Source: Cryomorphaceae bacterium
Lineage (GTDB): Bacteria > Bacteroidota > Bacteroidia > Flavobacteriales > Schleiferiaceae
Assembly (NCBI GenBank): GCA_020832345.1
Contig: JAFIEY010000006.1
Coordinates: forward strand, 1 to 64,000
DNA length: 64,000 nucleotides
Direction: 5' to 3'
Shown here one piece after another: positions 52,838 through 62,167 of the stretch; within the stretch, counting starts at the first letter, position 1; every line of letters starts with the position of its first letter. The notes beneath the pieces were generated by a model. That model did no database searches. It was not told the DNA's origin and saw only the letters and a program-made list of their open reading frames with translations. The translations under genes and the position numbers were made by a program.

Positions 52838-55276
52838 ATGGCTTTTAAATCAAGCTACCAAATGCACAGGCGGGCGTTGTTTTTCCTCATTTTTATCGGG
52901 GCTTTCTATCGGGTTTCCTCTCAAGATATTCAGGTAATGGACGCTGAAACCAAAGCGCCATTAGAGTTGGTTACCATTTTTAATAAATCGACTAAGGCCG
53001 TTGCTTTTACTGATTTCTATGGCAAGGCATCTGCAGAACCCTTTGTGGATGCAGAATTGATTAATTTCAGAATCATTGGTTATAAGGCGCAAACGATGTC
53101 TTATCAAAAACTCAAGTCCCAGGATTTTGTGGTTTACATGCGCAAATCAAACTTATCACTGACGCAAATTGATGTTTCTGCTATTCGTTGGCGTCAGGCA
53201 TCAAATAACCTCCCGGCAAAGCAGTCCGCCCTTTCCGCGAAAGAAATTGCCTTTCAAAACCCACAAACCGCAGCCGATGTGCTCGGAGCTTCCGGGGAGG
53301 TGTTTATCCAAAAGAGTCAGCAGGGCGGAGGCAGCCCGATGATTAGAGGTTTCTCCGCCAATCGTTTGCTGCTCAGTGTGGACGGCGTGCGTATGAATAC
53401 CGCAATTTTCCGAAGTGGAAATGTACAAAACGTAATTTCCCTCGACCCCTTTACCATCAGTCAAACGGAAATCTTATTCGGCCCCGGGTCGGTGGTTTTT
53501 GGTAGTGATGCCCTGGGTGGTGTGATGCAATTCATTACGAAAAAACCCCAAACCAACCACAGCGATAAAACCGAGGTTAATGGAAATTACGCAGGTCGAT
53601 ATGCAACGGCCAACAATGAGGTAACCAATCATATTGACGTAAATATTGGTGGGAAGAACTGGGCGGCGCTCACGAGCATTACCTTTACCGAATTTGGTGA
53701 CTTAAGGATGGGGTCGAGAGGGCCTGAGGAAAATTATCTGCGGACTTTTAAAGTTGAAAGAATTGATGACCAGGATATAATGACTGCACCATCAGATCCA
53801 CTGCGGCAAAGTCCAACCGGATACCAGCAGCTCAATTTTATGCAAAAGGTTTTTTATTCGACAAAAAATTGGGATTTTAATTACGCTTTCCATTATTCAG
53901 GAACCTCGGAATATGACCGTTACGATCGATTGATTCAAAAATCCGATGGTTTGCCGAGAAGTGCTGAATGGCGGTATGGGCCTCAAATTTGGACCATGAA
54001 TTATTTAGAGGCGAGGAATTATTACAGCAATCGTTTTTACGACGTTGTTAGTTTGCGTTTTGCCCATCAGTTTTTTGAAGAGAGTAGAATTGATCGTGGA
54101 TTTAACCGCAATACACGGAGAACTCGAATTGAGAAGGTCAATGCCATTTCCGGAAATGTGGATTTTTATAAATCATTGGGTAGGGGCAACAAAATAAATT
54201 ATGGAGTGGAGTGGGTGTTAAACGATGTGCAGTCGGAAGGTTTTGGCGAGAACATTATGAGTGGTGAAAGGTCTGCCGTACTTACCCGTTATCCCCAATC
54301 TACTTGGAATTCAATGGCGATTTTTGGTGTTTACGAACGAAGACTAACCAGGGAACTCATCTTGCAAACGGGTGTACGATACAATCACTTTGATATCAAT
54401 TCAGATTTTTCGCAAAATGCCGCTTTCTTTCCCCTCGATTTTCAGGAAGCAAATATCAATACCGGTGCGATTTCAGGAAGTGCTGGTTTGGTGTATAATC
54501 CACGGAGAAAGCTTTTTATTCGGGCAAATCTTTCCTCCGGATTTCGGGCGCCAAATGTAGATGACATCGGGAAAGTTTTTGATTCCGAACCTGATGCGGT
54601 CGTTGTTCCAAATCCCAATCTAAGACCCGAGTATGCCTATAATGCTGAGTGGGGCATTGCTGCCATCGTGGGTAATAATTTTAAATTTGACTTGAGTATT
54701 TTCGCTACTTATCTCGACAACGCCATGGTTCGCCGGGATTTTTCCTTGGGTGGTAGTGATAGTATTTTATACGATGGCGAACCGGCAAGGGTGCAGGCCA
54801 TTCAAAATGCTTCTTATGCTATTATTTATGGAGCTCAAACGTACATGGAATATCGATTTGATAAATTTTGGTCCATCAACAATACATTCAATTTCCAACG
54901 CGGTAATGAAGAAACCGATGATGGGCAACTTAGTGCAACCCGACATGCGGCGCCGTGGTTTGGAATTGCACGACTAGAATACCAGAAAGCGAAGTTTACT
55001 TTCCAGTTTTATTCTGCATATAGCGGCACCGTTTCCCATAGTCGAATGCCCATTGAAGAAGTTGGTAAGGCGTTTATGTATGCCGTGGATGAAAATGGAA
55101 ATCCGTATTCACCAGGTTGGATGACTTTGAACTTAAAAGGTATGTATAAAATGAAAAACGGCGTTTCTGTTATGATGGGTTTTGAAAATATTACCAATCA
55201 GCGGTATCGTCCGTTTGCTTCGGGGTTGGTGGCGCCGGGGCGAAATTTTATTATATCCATTAGAGCTTCAATATAA
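52838..55276 (+). CDS. TonB-dependent receptor
   Basis: An 812-residue receptor: signal peptide, a short regulatory-like domain (about 30-100), a plug with QQGGGSPMIRGFSANRLLLSVDGVRMN and a beta-barrel closing with a TonB C-terminal block (FENITNQRYRPFASG). The plug sequence resembles haem/haemoglobin-type receptors, but the ligand is not proven. Its stop codon shares its last base with repeat copy F. Confidence 0.92.
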   Translation: MAFKSSYQMHRRALFFLIFIGAFYRVSSQDIQVMDAETKAPLELVTIFNKSTKAVAFTDFYGKASAEPFVDAELINFRIIGYKAQTMSYQKLKSQDFVVYMRKSNLSLTQIDVSAIRWRQASNNLPAKQSALSAKEIAFQNPQTAADVLGASGEVFIQKSQQGGGSPMIRGFSANRLLLSVDGVRMNTAIFRSGNVQNVISLDPFTISQTEILFGPGSVVFGSDALGGVMQFITKKPQTNHSDKTEVNGNYAGRYATANNEVTNHIDVNIGGKNWAALTSITFTEFGDLRMGSRGPEENYLRTFKVERIDDQDIMTAPSDPLRQSPTGYQQLNFMQKVFYSTKNWDFNYAFHYSGTSEYDRYDRLIQKSDGLPRSAEWRYGPQIWTMNYLEARNYYSNRFYDVVSLRFAHQFFEESRIDRGFNRNTRRTRIEKVNAISGNVDFYKSLGRGNKINYGVEWVLNDVQSEGFGENIMSGERSAVLTRYPQSTWNSMAIFGVYERRLTRELILQTGVRYNHFDINSDFSQNAAFFPLDFQEANINTGAISGSAGLVYNPRRKLFIRANLSSGFRAPNVDDIGKVFDSEPDAVVVPNPNLRPEYAYNAEWGIAAIVGNNFKFDLSIFATYLDNAMVRRDFSLGGSDSILYDGEPARVQAIQNASYAIIYGAQTYMEYRFDKFWSINNTFNFQRGNEETDDGQLSATRHAAPWFGIARLEYQKAKFTFQFYSAYSGTVSHSRMPIEEVGKAFMYAVDENGNPYSPGWMTLNLKGMYKMKNGVSVMMGFENITNQRYRPFASGLVAPGRNFIISIRASI

Positions 55277-55402
55277 GAGTCTGCTCTAAAAAGTCCCTTT
55301 CTGACAAAATCTTCCTTGTCGATAGACTTTTGAATCCTAACTTGCTCCGGTTCAAAAATCCCCTCGATTTTGATTGAAATCATCTTTTTTAGAGTGGACT
55401 CA
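55276..55402 (+). repeat. TGAGTC repeat copy F (127-bp class)
   Basis: A full copy that begins at the last base of the TonB receptor stop codon. Ends read AGAGTCTGCTCTAAAAAG and GAGTGGACTCA. On the minus strand one frame is open throughout, as in copy D. A bidirectional terminator follows 8 bp later. Confidence 0.94.
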
Positions 55403-55403
55403 T

Positions 55404-55438
55404 ATAAAAAAAGCCTCCAAAATTTGGAGGCTTTTTTT
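55404..55438. terminator. Bidirectional terminator between TonB receptor and pckA
   Basis: Stem AAGCCTCC/GGAGGCTT (55411-55418 with 55426-55433) flanked by A and T runs, between the convergent genes and between repeat copies F and G. Confidence 0.88.
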
Positions 55439-55456
55439 CAAAAATAATATCAATTT

Positions 55457-55508
55457 TAAGTCCACTCCAAAAAGGATGATTTTTGCAGAAAGTTTTGGAG
55501 CAGACTCA
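55457..55508 (-). repeat. TGAGTC repeat copy G (52-bp hairpin copy)
   Basis: An internally deleted copy: about 26 bp from each end joined together. It forms a nearly uninterrupted hairpin of 16 pairs, three of them G-T. It ends 4 bp before the pckA stop and faces copy F across the terminator. Confidence 0.85.
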
Positions 55509-55512
55509 ATTT

Positions 55513-57123
55513 TTAATGGGCGGTAGTTGCCGCCTTAGCTTTAGGCGCACCGTCTAGTATTTCGCGACTGGCTTGAGATGCAAACTTCTCGAAGTTTTTA
55601 TTAAATTTCGCGGCAAGCTCATCCGCGGTGCGGTCATAGTTATCTTTATTTGCCCAGGTGTTTCTGGGGTTCAATACCTCGTCGGGAACACTGGGGCAAG
55701 ATTGTGGTACCATAACGCCAAAAACATTATGGGCTTCGAATGATACATTGTCCAGTTCACCATTGAGTACAGCTGTAATCATGGCGCGGGTATATTTCAG
55801 TTTCATTCTGCTTCCTGTGCCGTAAGGGCCACCTGACCAACCGGTGTTAACCAGCCAAACATTTGTGCCTACATCCTTCATTTTACGACTGAGCATCTCG
55901 GCGTAGCGGGTAGGGTGGAGTGGCATAAACGGTGCGCCAAAACAGGCGGAGAATGCGGTAACGGGTTCGGTAATTCCGGCCTCAGTTCCCGCAACTTTTG
56001 CTGTGTATCCAGAGATAAAGTGGAAAGCTGCTTGTCCGGGTGTAAGCTTAGAAATAGGGGGAATGACACCGTACGCATCACACGTAAGGAAGAAAACATT
56101 TTTCGGATTTGCTCCGATGGATGGGACTTGAATGTTTTCAATGTGGTGGATTGGATAACTGACCCTGGTGTTTTCGGTAATGGTTGAGTCCTGATAATCT
56201 ACTTCATTCGTACCATCTTTAAACACGATGTTTTCCAAAATGGCACCGGGCTTTATGGCTCGGTAAATATCGGGTTCTTTTTCCTCGCTGAGGTCAATGA
56301 CTTTAGCGTAGCAACCACCTTCAAAGTTGAAGATTTCGTTGTTGGGTGTCCAACCGTGTTCATCATCTCCAATAAGTCTGCGATTGGGGTCTGCGGAAAG
56401 GGTTGTTTTTCCTGTACCAGAAAGGCCAAAGAACAATGCGGTATCGCCATCTTTTCCGATGTTGGCGGAGCAGTGCATCGGAAGGCTATTTTTTTCTGTA
56501 GGTAAAATAAAATTCAATGCAGAAAACACACCTTTTTTGATTTCACCGGTATATCCTGTGCCACCAATGATGATGGTTTTTTTGGTAAAACTCAAAATGG
56601 CAAAGTTGTGCTGGCGGGTGCCGTCAACTGCCGGGTCTGCTTTAAATCCGGGCGCATTGATGATTGTCCAATCGTTTTGGAAGTTTTCCAACTCCACGCC
56701 TTCGGGACGAAGGAACATATTGTATGCAAATTGATTGCTCCATGGATATTCGTTGATTACCCGAACGTTGAGTCGGTATTCAGGATGCGAGCAAACAAAA
56801 GCATCGCGAACGTAGATTTCCTTTTCAGATAAATAATTGACCAGTTTAGCCTGTAGGCTGTCAAATTTATCGGCGGGAAAGCCAACGTTTATGTCACCCC
56901 ACCAAACTTGATCTTTGGTCAATTCGTCTTCGACAATGAAGCGGTCTTTTGGTGATCTACCGGTGAATTCACCGGTGTGGACGGTAATGGCTCCAGTACT
57001 TGTAAACTCGGCCATGCCTTTTTCGACCGCGATATTGGAAAGTTGTTCGGGACTGAGGTTCCAGTGAGCAGTCGCGTTCTTTATTCCCAATGTTTCCAGA
57101 TAACTTTTCTGTGATTCGTTCAT
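55513..57123 (-). CDS. pckA: Phosphoenolpyruvate carboxykinase (ATP)
   Basis: A 536-residue ATP-type enzyme with P-loop GLSGTGKTTLSADP near 240, HCSANIG before it and the metal-binding DDEHGW after it. It converts oxaloacetate to phosphoenolpyruvate, the entry step of gluconeogenesis. Length is normal. It has a strong promoter motif and ends at repeat copy G and a bidirectional terminator. Confidence 0.97.
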   Translation of the reverse strand: MNESQKSYLETLGIKNATAHWNLSPEQLSNIAVEKGMAEFTSTGAITVHTGEFTGRSPKDRFIVEDELTKDQVWWGDINVGFPADKFDSLQAKLVNYLSEKEIYVRDAFVCSHPEYRLNVRVINEYPWSNQFAYNMFLRPEGVELENFQNDWTIINAPGFKADPAVDGTRQHNFAILSFTKKTIIIGGTGYTGEIKKGVFSALNFILPTEKNSLPMHCSANIGKDGDTALFFGLSGTGKTTLSADPNRRLIGDDEHGWTPNNEIFNFEGGCYAKVIDLSEEKEPDIYRAIKPGAILENIVFKDGTNEVDYQDSTITENTRVSYPIHHIENIQVPSIGANPKNVFFLTCDAYGVIPPISKLTPGQAAFHFISGYTAKVAGTEAGITEPVTAFSACFGAPFMPLHPTRYAEMLSRKMKDVGTNVWLVNTGWSGGPYGTGSRMKLKYTRAMITAVLNGELDNVSFEAHNVFGVMVPQSCPSVPDEVLNPRNTWANKDNYDRTADELAAKFNKNFEKFASQASREILDGAPKAKAATTAH

Positions 57124-57152
57124 GAGATTTTTAATTGGTTACGAACATGGCG

Positions 57153-57160
57153 CAAATGTA
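57153..57160 (-). promoter_or_regulatory. Bacteroidota -7 element ahead of pckA
   Basis: Minus-strand TACATTTG followed by CGCC, an exact match to TAnnTTTG, 29 bp upstream of the ATG. Confidence 0.6.
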
Positions 57161-57203
57161 GGGATTGAAATTTAATGGAAGGGTAACTTTGGTCAACTAA
57201 TCG

Positions 57204-57593
57204 TCAATTTTTTACCCATGTTTTCCACAGCCATACCAACCACCCCGCAATGAACACCAATCCGCCTATTGGTGTCACCGGACCCAGCCACCTGACAGAC
57301 AGTCCCCAATGTGCCCCTAAAATAAGACCATAGATGGAGCCGGAGAACATGAGTATGCCTGTGGTGAACAGCCAAATGGGTAAGCTCATATTGCGTTCAA
57401 AAACTTTTCCGAAAAGGCCTACAGCAACAAGTGCAAAGGCGTGATACATTTGATACCTGACTGCCGTGAGGAATGATACTATAGCGTCATCCGGCAATAT
57501 ATTTTCCAGTGCATGAGCGCCCATCGCCCCCAAAATTATGGAGGTGCCCCCGAAAATTATGCCCAATCTGATTCCTGTTATGTTTGCGTTCAT
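57204..57593 (-). CDS. DUF423 membrane protein
   Basis: A 129-residue protein with four membrane helices and the family pattern GAMGAHAL near residue 22, AVRYQMYHAFAL near 45 and a closing TPIGGLVFIAGW. Function is unknown. It overlaps the stop of the upstream DUF4476-like gene by 4 bp. Confidence 0.9.
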   Translation of the reverse strand: MNANITGIRLGIIFGGTSIILGAMGAHALENILPDDAIVSFLTAVRYQMYHAFALVAVGLFGKVFERNMSLPIWLFTTGILMFSGSIYGLILGAHWGLSVRWLGPVTPIGGLVFIAGWLVWLWKTWVKN

Positions 57594-58342
57594 TTGGTCG
57601 AAAATATGTCAATAAATTGTTGTCGAAAATGTGGATATGCAAAGTGTTTGTTCGCGAGAATTTCTTTTTTTGGCCAAACTTCTTCTGCGCAATGCTCTCC
57701 TAAGGTTCTGCCGAGTTCTAATCTGGACGGGTCATAACGCAAAATTCCCATGGCCTTGTCAATGTCTTCAAAATCACAATGGGATTTTTGAGAAAAATAT
57801 TCGCGAAATACCCGAACGCGGTCGAATTCAAATTCCGCTTCGGCAGCTGCTGCCCATACATCGATAATTTCCGTGTCCTCATTTTCGGTTTCCGCCAATT
57901 CTTCAATAACTTTTCCCGTTCGCCCGGATATTGAATCAATATTTAAGTCACTTGGGCTTTCGGTTTCCTTGAGGGCTTGAAATTCAAGACTGTCCGGTAT
58001 ATTGTTAGGCGCTTGGACAAATTCATTTGAATAGGTCACTTTGGTGGCTTGGGTTAGTTTTTGCGTACCCCGATACCAAATACCAATATCATCATTATTA
58101 CCTTCACCTATATAATAATGTAAAACCGATGCACCATCCGGCAGCCTTTTTCTAAGTTTTTTACCATAAAAGGACAATTCAATTACTGCATTGGAATCCG
58201 GAACATCGGTGATTTCTATTTGTTGATGGGGAGCATTGTTATACAAAAATGTTTTTCCTTCTGTACATTCCACAAAAACAGTTCGCTGCGCAAACACAGC
58301 GATTCCGAGTAGAAGAAGGGTAAATGTTGATAAGATTTTCAC
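57590..58342 (-). CDS. Exported DUF4476-like protein
   Basis: A 250-residue protein with a signal peptide (LLLLGIAVFAQ) and a C-terminal helical region (about 165-250) with FDRVRVFREYF and YDPSRLELGRTLGEH, which resembles DUF4476. The start is GTG at 58342; no ATG fits the signal peptide. A TACTTTTG motif lies only 5 bp upstream, so the mRNA may have almost no leader. Confidence 0.65.
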   Translation of the reverse strand: MKILSTFTLLLLGIAVFAQRTVFVECTEGKTFLYNNAPHQQIEITDVPDSNAVIELSFYGKKLRKRLPDGASVLHYYIGEGNNDDIGIWYRGTQKLTQATKVTYSNEFVQAPNNIPDSLEFQALKETESPSDLNIDSISGRTGKVIEELAETENEDTEIIDVWAAAAEAEFEFDRVRVFREYFSQKSHCDFEDIDKAMGILRYDPSRLELGRTLGEHCAEEVWPKKEILANKHFAYPHFRQQFIDIFSTK

Positions 58343-58347
58343 AAAGG

Positions 58348-58355
58348 CAAAAGTA
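58348..58355 (-). promoter_or_regulatory. -7 element next to the DUF4476-like start
   Basis: Minus-strand TACTTTTG followed by CC, 5 bp before the GTG start. If used, transcription would begin at or near the start codon. Confidence 0.45.
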
Positions 58356-58384
58356 ATATGTTCGGGGTTCCCGTGCTTGGTTTT

Positions 58385-58392
58385 TACCTTCG
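58385..58392 (+). promoter_or_regulatory. Possible -7 element ahead of the saccharopine dehydrogenase-family gene
   Basis: TACCTTCG, one mismatch from TAnnTTTG, 21 bp upstream of the ATG at 58414. Confidence 0.4.
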
Positions 58393-58413
58393 CTTTTCCA
58401 AATATTTTACATT

Positions 58414-59760
58414 ATGTCCAAAACCATTGTCCTATTCGGAGCAGGAAGATCAGCTTCGAGATTGATTCAATATATTCAAGAAAAGTCGATTGAGAAAAAT
58501 TGGCGGTTGATTATCGCTGATCGTGATGAGGAATTACTCGCTCGTAAACAAGGGGGGCATCGGGGTACAGAGACGGTTTTTTTTCAACTTCAGGACGAAA
58601 AGTTGCGCGGGGAATTAGTCGCCAAGGCCGATTTGGTTATTTCGATGATGCCAGCCCATTTGCATATTACCATTGCGGAAGATTGTGTTCGACTGGGGAA
58701 AAATATGCTCACCGCTTCCTATGTTTCAAAGGAAATGGAAAACCTTCATGAGGCAGCGGTGGACAAGGGACTCATCCTACTCAACGAAACTGGAGTAGAT
58801 CCCGGAATAGATCATCTTTCCGCCATGAAAATGTTGGATGAGTTGCGCCAAAAGGGTGCGGAAATTACCTGTTTTGAATCCTTTACCGGAGGGCTTCCCG
58901 CGCCGGGCGTAACCGATAATCCGTGGCAATATTTCTTTAGTTGGAATCCCCGGAATGTGGTGCTTGCAGGTTCTGGTGGTGCTGTGAAATTTCGTCAGGA
59001 GGGAAAGTATAAATACATTCCTTACCACCAGCTTTTTCGTCGAACCGAAATTGTCAATATAGACGGTCACGGTCGATTTGAAGGTTATCCCAACCGCGAT
59101 TCTCTGCGCTATCGAAAAACCTACGGACTGGACACTGTGCCTACTATTTTCCGCGGTACCTTTCGCCGTCCCGGCTTTTGCAAGGCATGGGATGTTTTTG
59201 TCAAACTCGGCATGACCGATGACTCTTATGTATTAAAAAATGACGGCAGCATGACCCACCGGGAATTTGTCAATTTCTTTTTGGCCTACCATCCCGGCGA
59301 TAGTGTAGAACTCAAATTGATGCACTATCTCAACATTCCACAGGATTCGGACATCATGGAAAAACTGGAGTGGATAGAATTGTTTTCCAACGACCCGGTG
59401 GAATTGGAGGAAGGCACGCCAGCGCAAATCCTCGAATATATTTTGATGAAAAAATGGGCCATGAAACCCAATGAGAGGGATATGATCGTCATGTTTCACA
59501 AAATTGGTTATATGTTGGAAGGTGAAAATAAAATGATTCACGCTTCTATGGTGTATGAAGGGAAATCAAGGGACAATACAGCCATGTCGGATACCGTGGG
59601 ATTGCCACTGGGCATAGCGGCGGAATTGATGTTGGATGGAAAAGTGCAACAAAAAGGCGTATGTTTGCCCATCACCCCCGATATCTACCTTCCAATGTTG
59701 GAAAAACTAAAAGAATTCGGGATTGGGTTTCAGGAAAAGGAGGTGCCCTACCAATCATAA
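58414..59760 (+). CDS. Saccharopine dehydrogenase-family protein
   Basis: A 448-residue protein with an N-terminal Rossmann motif (LFGAGRSASRL), LNETGVDPGIDHLSA and SFTGGLPAPG, as in saccharopine reductases. In Bacteroidota such proteins may act in lysine degradation or synthesis of a related opine; the substrate is not shown here. It stands alone and ends before a terminator. Confidence 0.88.
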   Translation: MSKTIVLFGAGRSASRLIQYIQEKSIEKNWRLIIADRDEELLARKQGGHRGTETVFFQLQDEKLRGELVAKADLVISMMPAHLHITIAEDCVRLGKNMLTASYVSKEMENLHEAAVDKGLILLNETGVDPGIDHLSAMKMLDELRQKGAEITCFESFTGGLPAPGVTDNPWQYFFSWNPRNVVLAGSGGAVKFRQEGKYKYIPYHQLFRRTEIVNIDGHGRFEGYPNRDSLRYRKTYGLDTVPTIFRGTFRRPGFCKAWDVFVKLGMTDDSYVLKNDGSMTHREFVNFFLAYHPGDSVELKLMHYLNIPQDSDIMEKLEWIELFSNDPVELEEGTPAQILEYILMKKWAMKPNERDMIVMFHKIGYMLEGENKMIHASMVYEGKSRDNTAMSDTVGLPLGIAAELMLDGKVQQKGVCLPITPDIYLPMLEKLKEFGIGFQEKEVPYQS

Positions 59761-59787
59761 AAATTGTAGTCACCACTCATTTTAAGA

Positions 59788-59838
59788 AAAAAATAGACTT
59801 ATTCCCGATAAAATTTTTGGGATAGGTCTATTTTTTTT
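59788..59838 (+). terminator. Terminator behind the saccharopine dehydrogenase-family gene
   Basis: AAATAGAC and TATTCCC pair with GGGATA and GTCTATTT, with small bulges, around an AT-rich loop, followed by a long T run. Confidence 0.75.
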
Positions 59839-59941
59839 GCGAATACTAGAAGCAATTTCAATTATAAATGATTAAAAAACAAAGCATATAGATTGTAATA
59901 GATTTTTTTTTCTCGAAAATAAGTTTATTCTTACTTATTTA

Positions 59942-59949
59942 TATATTTG
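59942..59949 (+). promoter_or_regulatory. Bacteroidota -7 element ahead of the lipoprotein pair
   Basis: TATATTTG followed by GT, 28 bp upstream of the ATG at 59978. Confidence 0.5.
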
Positions 59950-59977
59950 GTGAGTTCAAAAACCAAAAGCAACAATA

Positions 59978-61573
59978 ATGAAAAATATATTTATGGGGAT
60001 TTTTAGTCTCTTAGTTTTTCTTACATCTTGCGTCACCAAAAATAACAAAGTCCTCTATCGAGATTTAAATCAGATTATTCACGGTACTGGTGATGGAGCA
60101 TATCAGGGGCAGTATATCAAACTTCATTTAAAAAATGGAGATCTTTATATTTTAAATGACAATTGGAAAGTCAACAATCACACGGATGAAGTAGAAGGTG
60201 TTGGTAAACACTTTGACCGAAACCGAAAATTGGTAGGTCAGGGTAAATTTAACGTTCCTGTAAATCAAATTGTATTATACGAAACCAACGACATTTCAGG
60301 TGATGGTACAAGTGCAAGAATTGCAGCACTTGGGATAATAACTTTAATTAATGCTTATGTTACGGCGATGTGCTTAACCAACCCCAAAGCCTGCTTTGGT
60401 TCCTGTCCTACCTTTTATTTGGAAGACATCGACAATGTTCATTATTCAGATGCAGAAGGGTTTTCAAATGCCATTTCGCCAACCCTCGCTTATACAGATG
60501 TGGATGCCCTAAATAATCCACCTATTTCCGATCACGAATTTACCCTGACCATGAAAAATGAGGCCTTGGAAACACACTGTGTCAATCAGGCGAATATTTT
60601 AGTTTTTCCGAGAAATCCGGGTCAGCGAGTGTATCATACCCGTCAAGATGAGTTTTACCTTTCCGATGCAGAATACCCCTTAACCCTTGCAATAGCTGAG
60701 GAAGGAGATGTGACTGAATTGATGCGCCATGCAGATAAGACAGAAAGAACCAGTTTGGCAGACGAAAATGATATGCGCACCCGTGAAGAAATCATCCTTA
60801 CTTTTGATCATTTACCCAATCATGATGATTGGGGACTGGTCGTTCACTTTCGCCAAACCTTAATGACCACTTACCTTATTTATAGTGCACTCGGATACAT
60901 GGGCGATGAGGTCAGTGATTTTTTTGCAGAACTCGAAACCAATCCCAAACTCAAAAAACGGGTAAAAACAAGTATTAAGGATGAGTTGGGAGATTTGGAC
61001 GTTTATGTATGGGATGAAAATTCTGAAAAATGGATTTTTCAAGGTGGGTTTTACGAAACAGGACCAATTGCCATCAATCGTCAGTTGATGAAATTTAAAA
61101 ACACCAATCATTCTGGTAGTTTAAAAGTAAAATTAGAATTTGCCAAAGGTCTTTGGCGGATAGATTATGTATCTCTGGCAAAAATTATTGACCGAGTTGA
61201 GCCGCTCGAATTGCAACCTTCTTGGGTTGAAAATCAAGGAATAAAAGATAATGCTGCTTTGGAATTAATAACGGATACCGCAAAACTTTTAATCTCACTT
61301 CCCGGTGACAAATTTGTCTTTGGTTATACACTACCTGAAACCCATGATGACTACGAAATATTTTTAGCATCCGGAGGATATTACCTCGAATGGATGCGCG
61401 AATCGTGGTTGGAGGAAAAAGATTTGAGCAAACTCCGAAAAATGTTTTTGCGTCCGGGAAAATACTTATTAGACGAAACCCCGGCGTATAAAGAATACGA
61501 GCGTGACATGGAACAGCAATTTTGGGATTCTAGAATTGATACGGATCATTTTTCCATCAAAAAGGTAAATTGA
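59978..61573 (+). CDS. Hypothetical lipoprotein with CFGSCPTFY motif
   Basis: A 531-residue protein with a lipoprotein signal ending at Cys18 (LTSC). The first 90 residues are beta-rich with a strand pattern like the next gene's. A short hydrophobic stretch near 115-130 leads into KACFGSCPTFYLED, whose two cysteines look conserved in type. The remainder is a large domain I do not recognise. Function is unknown; an outer-membrane-associated role is likely from the signal. Confidence 0.75.
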   Translation: MKNIFMGIFSLLVFLTSCVTKNNKVLYRDLNQIIHGTGDGAYQGQYIKLHLKNGDLYILNDNWKVNNHTDEVEGVGKHFDRNRKLVGQGKFNVPVNQIVLYETNDISGDGTSARIAALGIITLINAYVTAMCLTNPKACFGSCPTFYLEDIDNVHYSDAEGFSNAISPTLAYTDVDALNNPPISDHEFTLTMKNEALETHCVNQANILVFPRNPGQRVYHTRQDEFYLSDAEYPLTLAIAEEGDVTELMRHADKTERTSLADENDMRTREEIILTFDHLPNHDDWGLVVHFRQTLMTTYLIYSALGYMGDEVSDFFAELETNPKLKKRVKTSIKDELGDLDVYVWDENSEKWIFQGGFYETGPIAINRQLMKFKNTNHSGSLKVKLEFAKGLWRIDYVSLAKIIDRVEPLELQPSWVENQGIKDNAALELITDTAKLLISLPGDKFVFGYTLPETHDDYEIFLASGGYYLEWMRESWLEEKDLSKLRKMFLRPGKYLLDETPAYKEYERDMEQQFWDSRIDTDHFSIKKVN

Positions 61574-61630
61574 TGCTAAAAATGCTAATTTGTAATTGTT
61601 TGATTTTAATAACCAAATAACACAATAATC

Positions 61631-62140
61631 ATGAAAAAGATATTGCCATTTTTATTCCTTGGGTTTTTTTGTAGCTGTGCTAAATACAGTTTTTTACCCA
61701 AGCCACATGACTTGGGAGAAACCCCTTATGGGGCTTTCATTGAGATATTTACTTTTGAGCATGGCTCTTTTCGGGGAGAGATTTTGGCCATTGATACAAA
61801 TGGGATATTTGTATATGACCATCGTTTGGGCGATGAAAAGAATTCCGTATTTGTTTATAAAAAAAACATTCGAAGGTATAAGGTTCGTAAAGTTAAGCCA
61901 TTGTTGTGGCAAATTGCCTATCCGGTGCTTACTGGCTTTCCCATTTCCCACGGCTTTTATGCGCTTTTAACACTCCCTTTTAACTATATTTATTATTCGA
62001 TTTTTTTGGGGGTTGAAGAAACACAATATACCATGAATAATAAAAATATGGAATTTAAGGATCTTCAATTTTTTGCCAGATTTCCAGGAGGAATACCCGA
62101 TGGTTTTTTTGGGGTGGAACTGTCGGATGATTATTTTTAG
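61631..62140 (+). CDS. Hypothetical lipoprotein, partner of the preceding gene
   Basis: A 169-residue protein with a lipoprotein-type signal (FLGFFCSC). Its opening (GAFIEIFTFEHGSFRGEILAI) parallels the beta-rich start of the preceding protein (GQYIKLHLKNGDLYIL). A hydrophobic segment lies near 105-120. It lies 57 bp after the larger gene and likely shares its transcript. Function is unknown. Confidence 0.65.
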   Translation: MKKILPFLFLGFFCSCAKYSFLPKPHDLGETPYGAFIEIFTFEHGSFRGEILAIDTNGIFVYDHRLGDEKNSVFVYKKNIRRYKVRKVKPLLWQIAYPVLTGFPISHGFYALLTLPFNYIYYSIFLGVEETQYTMNNKNMEFKDLQFFARFPGGIPDGFFGVELSDDYF

Positions 62141-62167
62141 AACGATATAAAGTGACTGTATGAAAAG

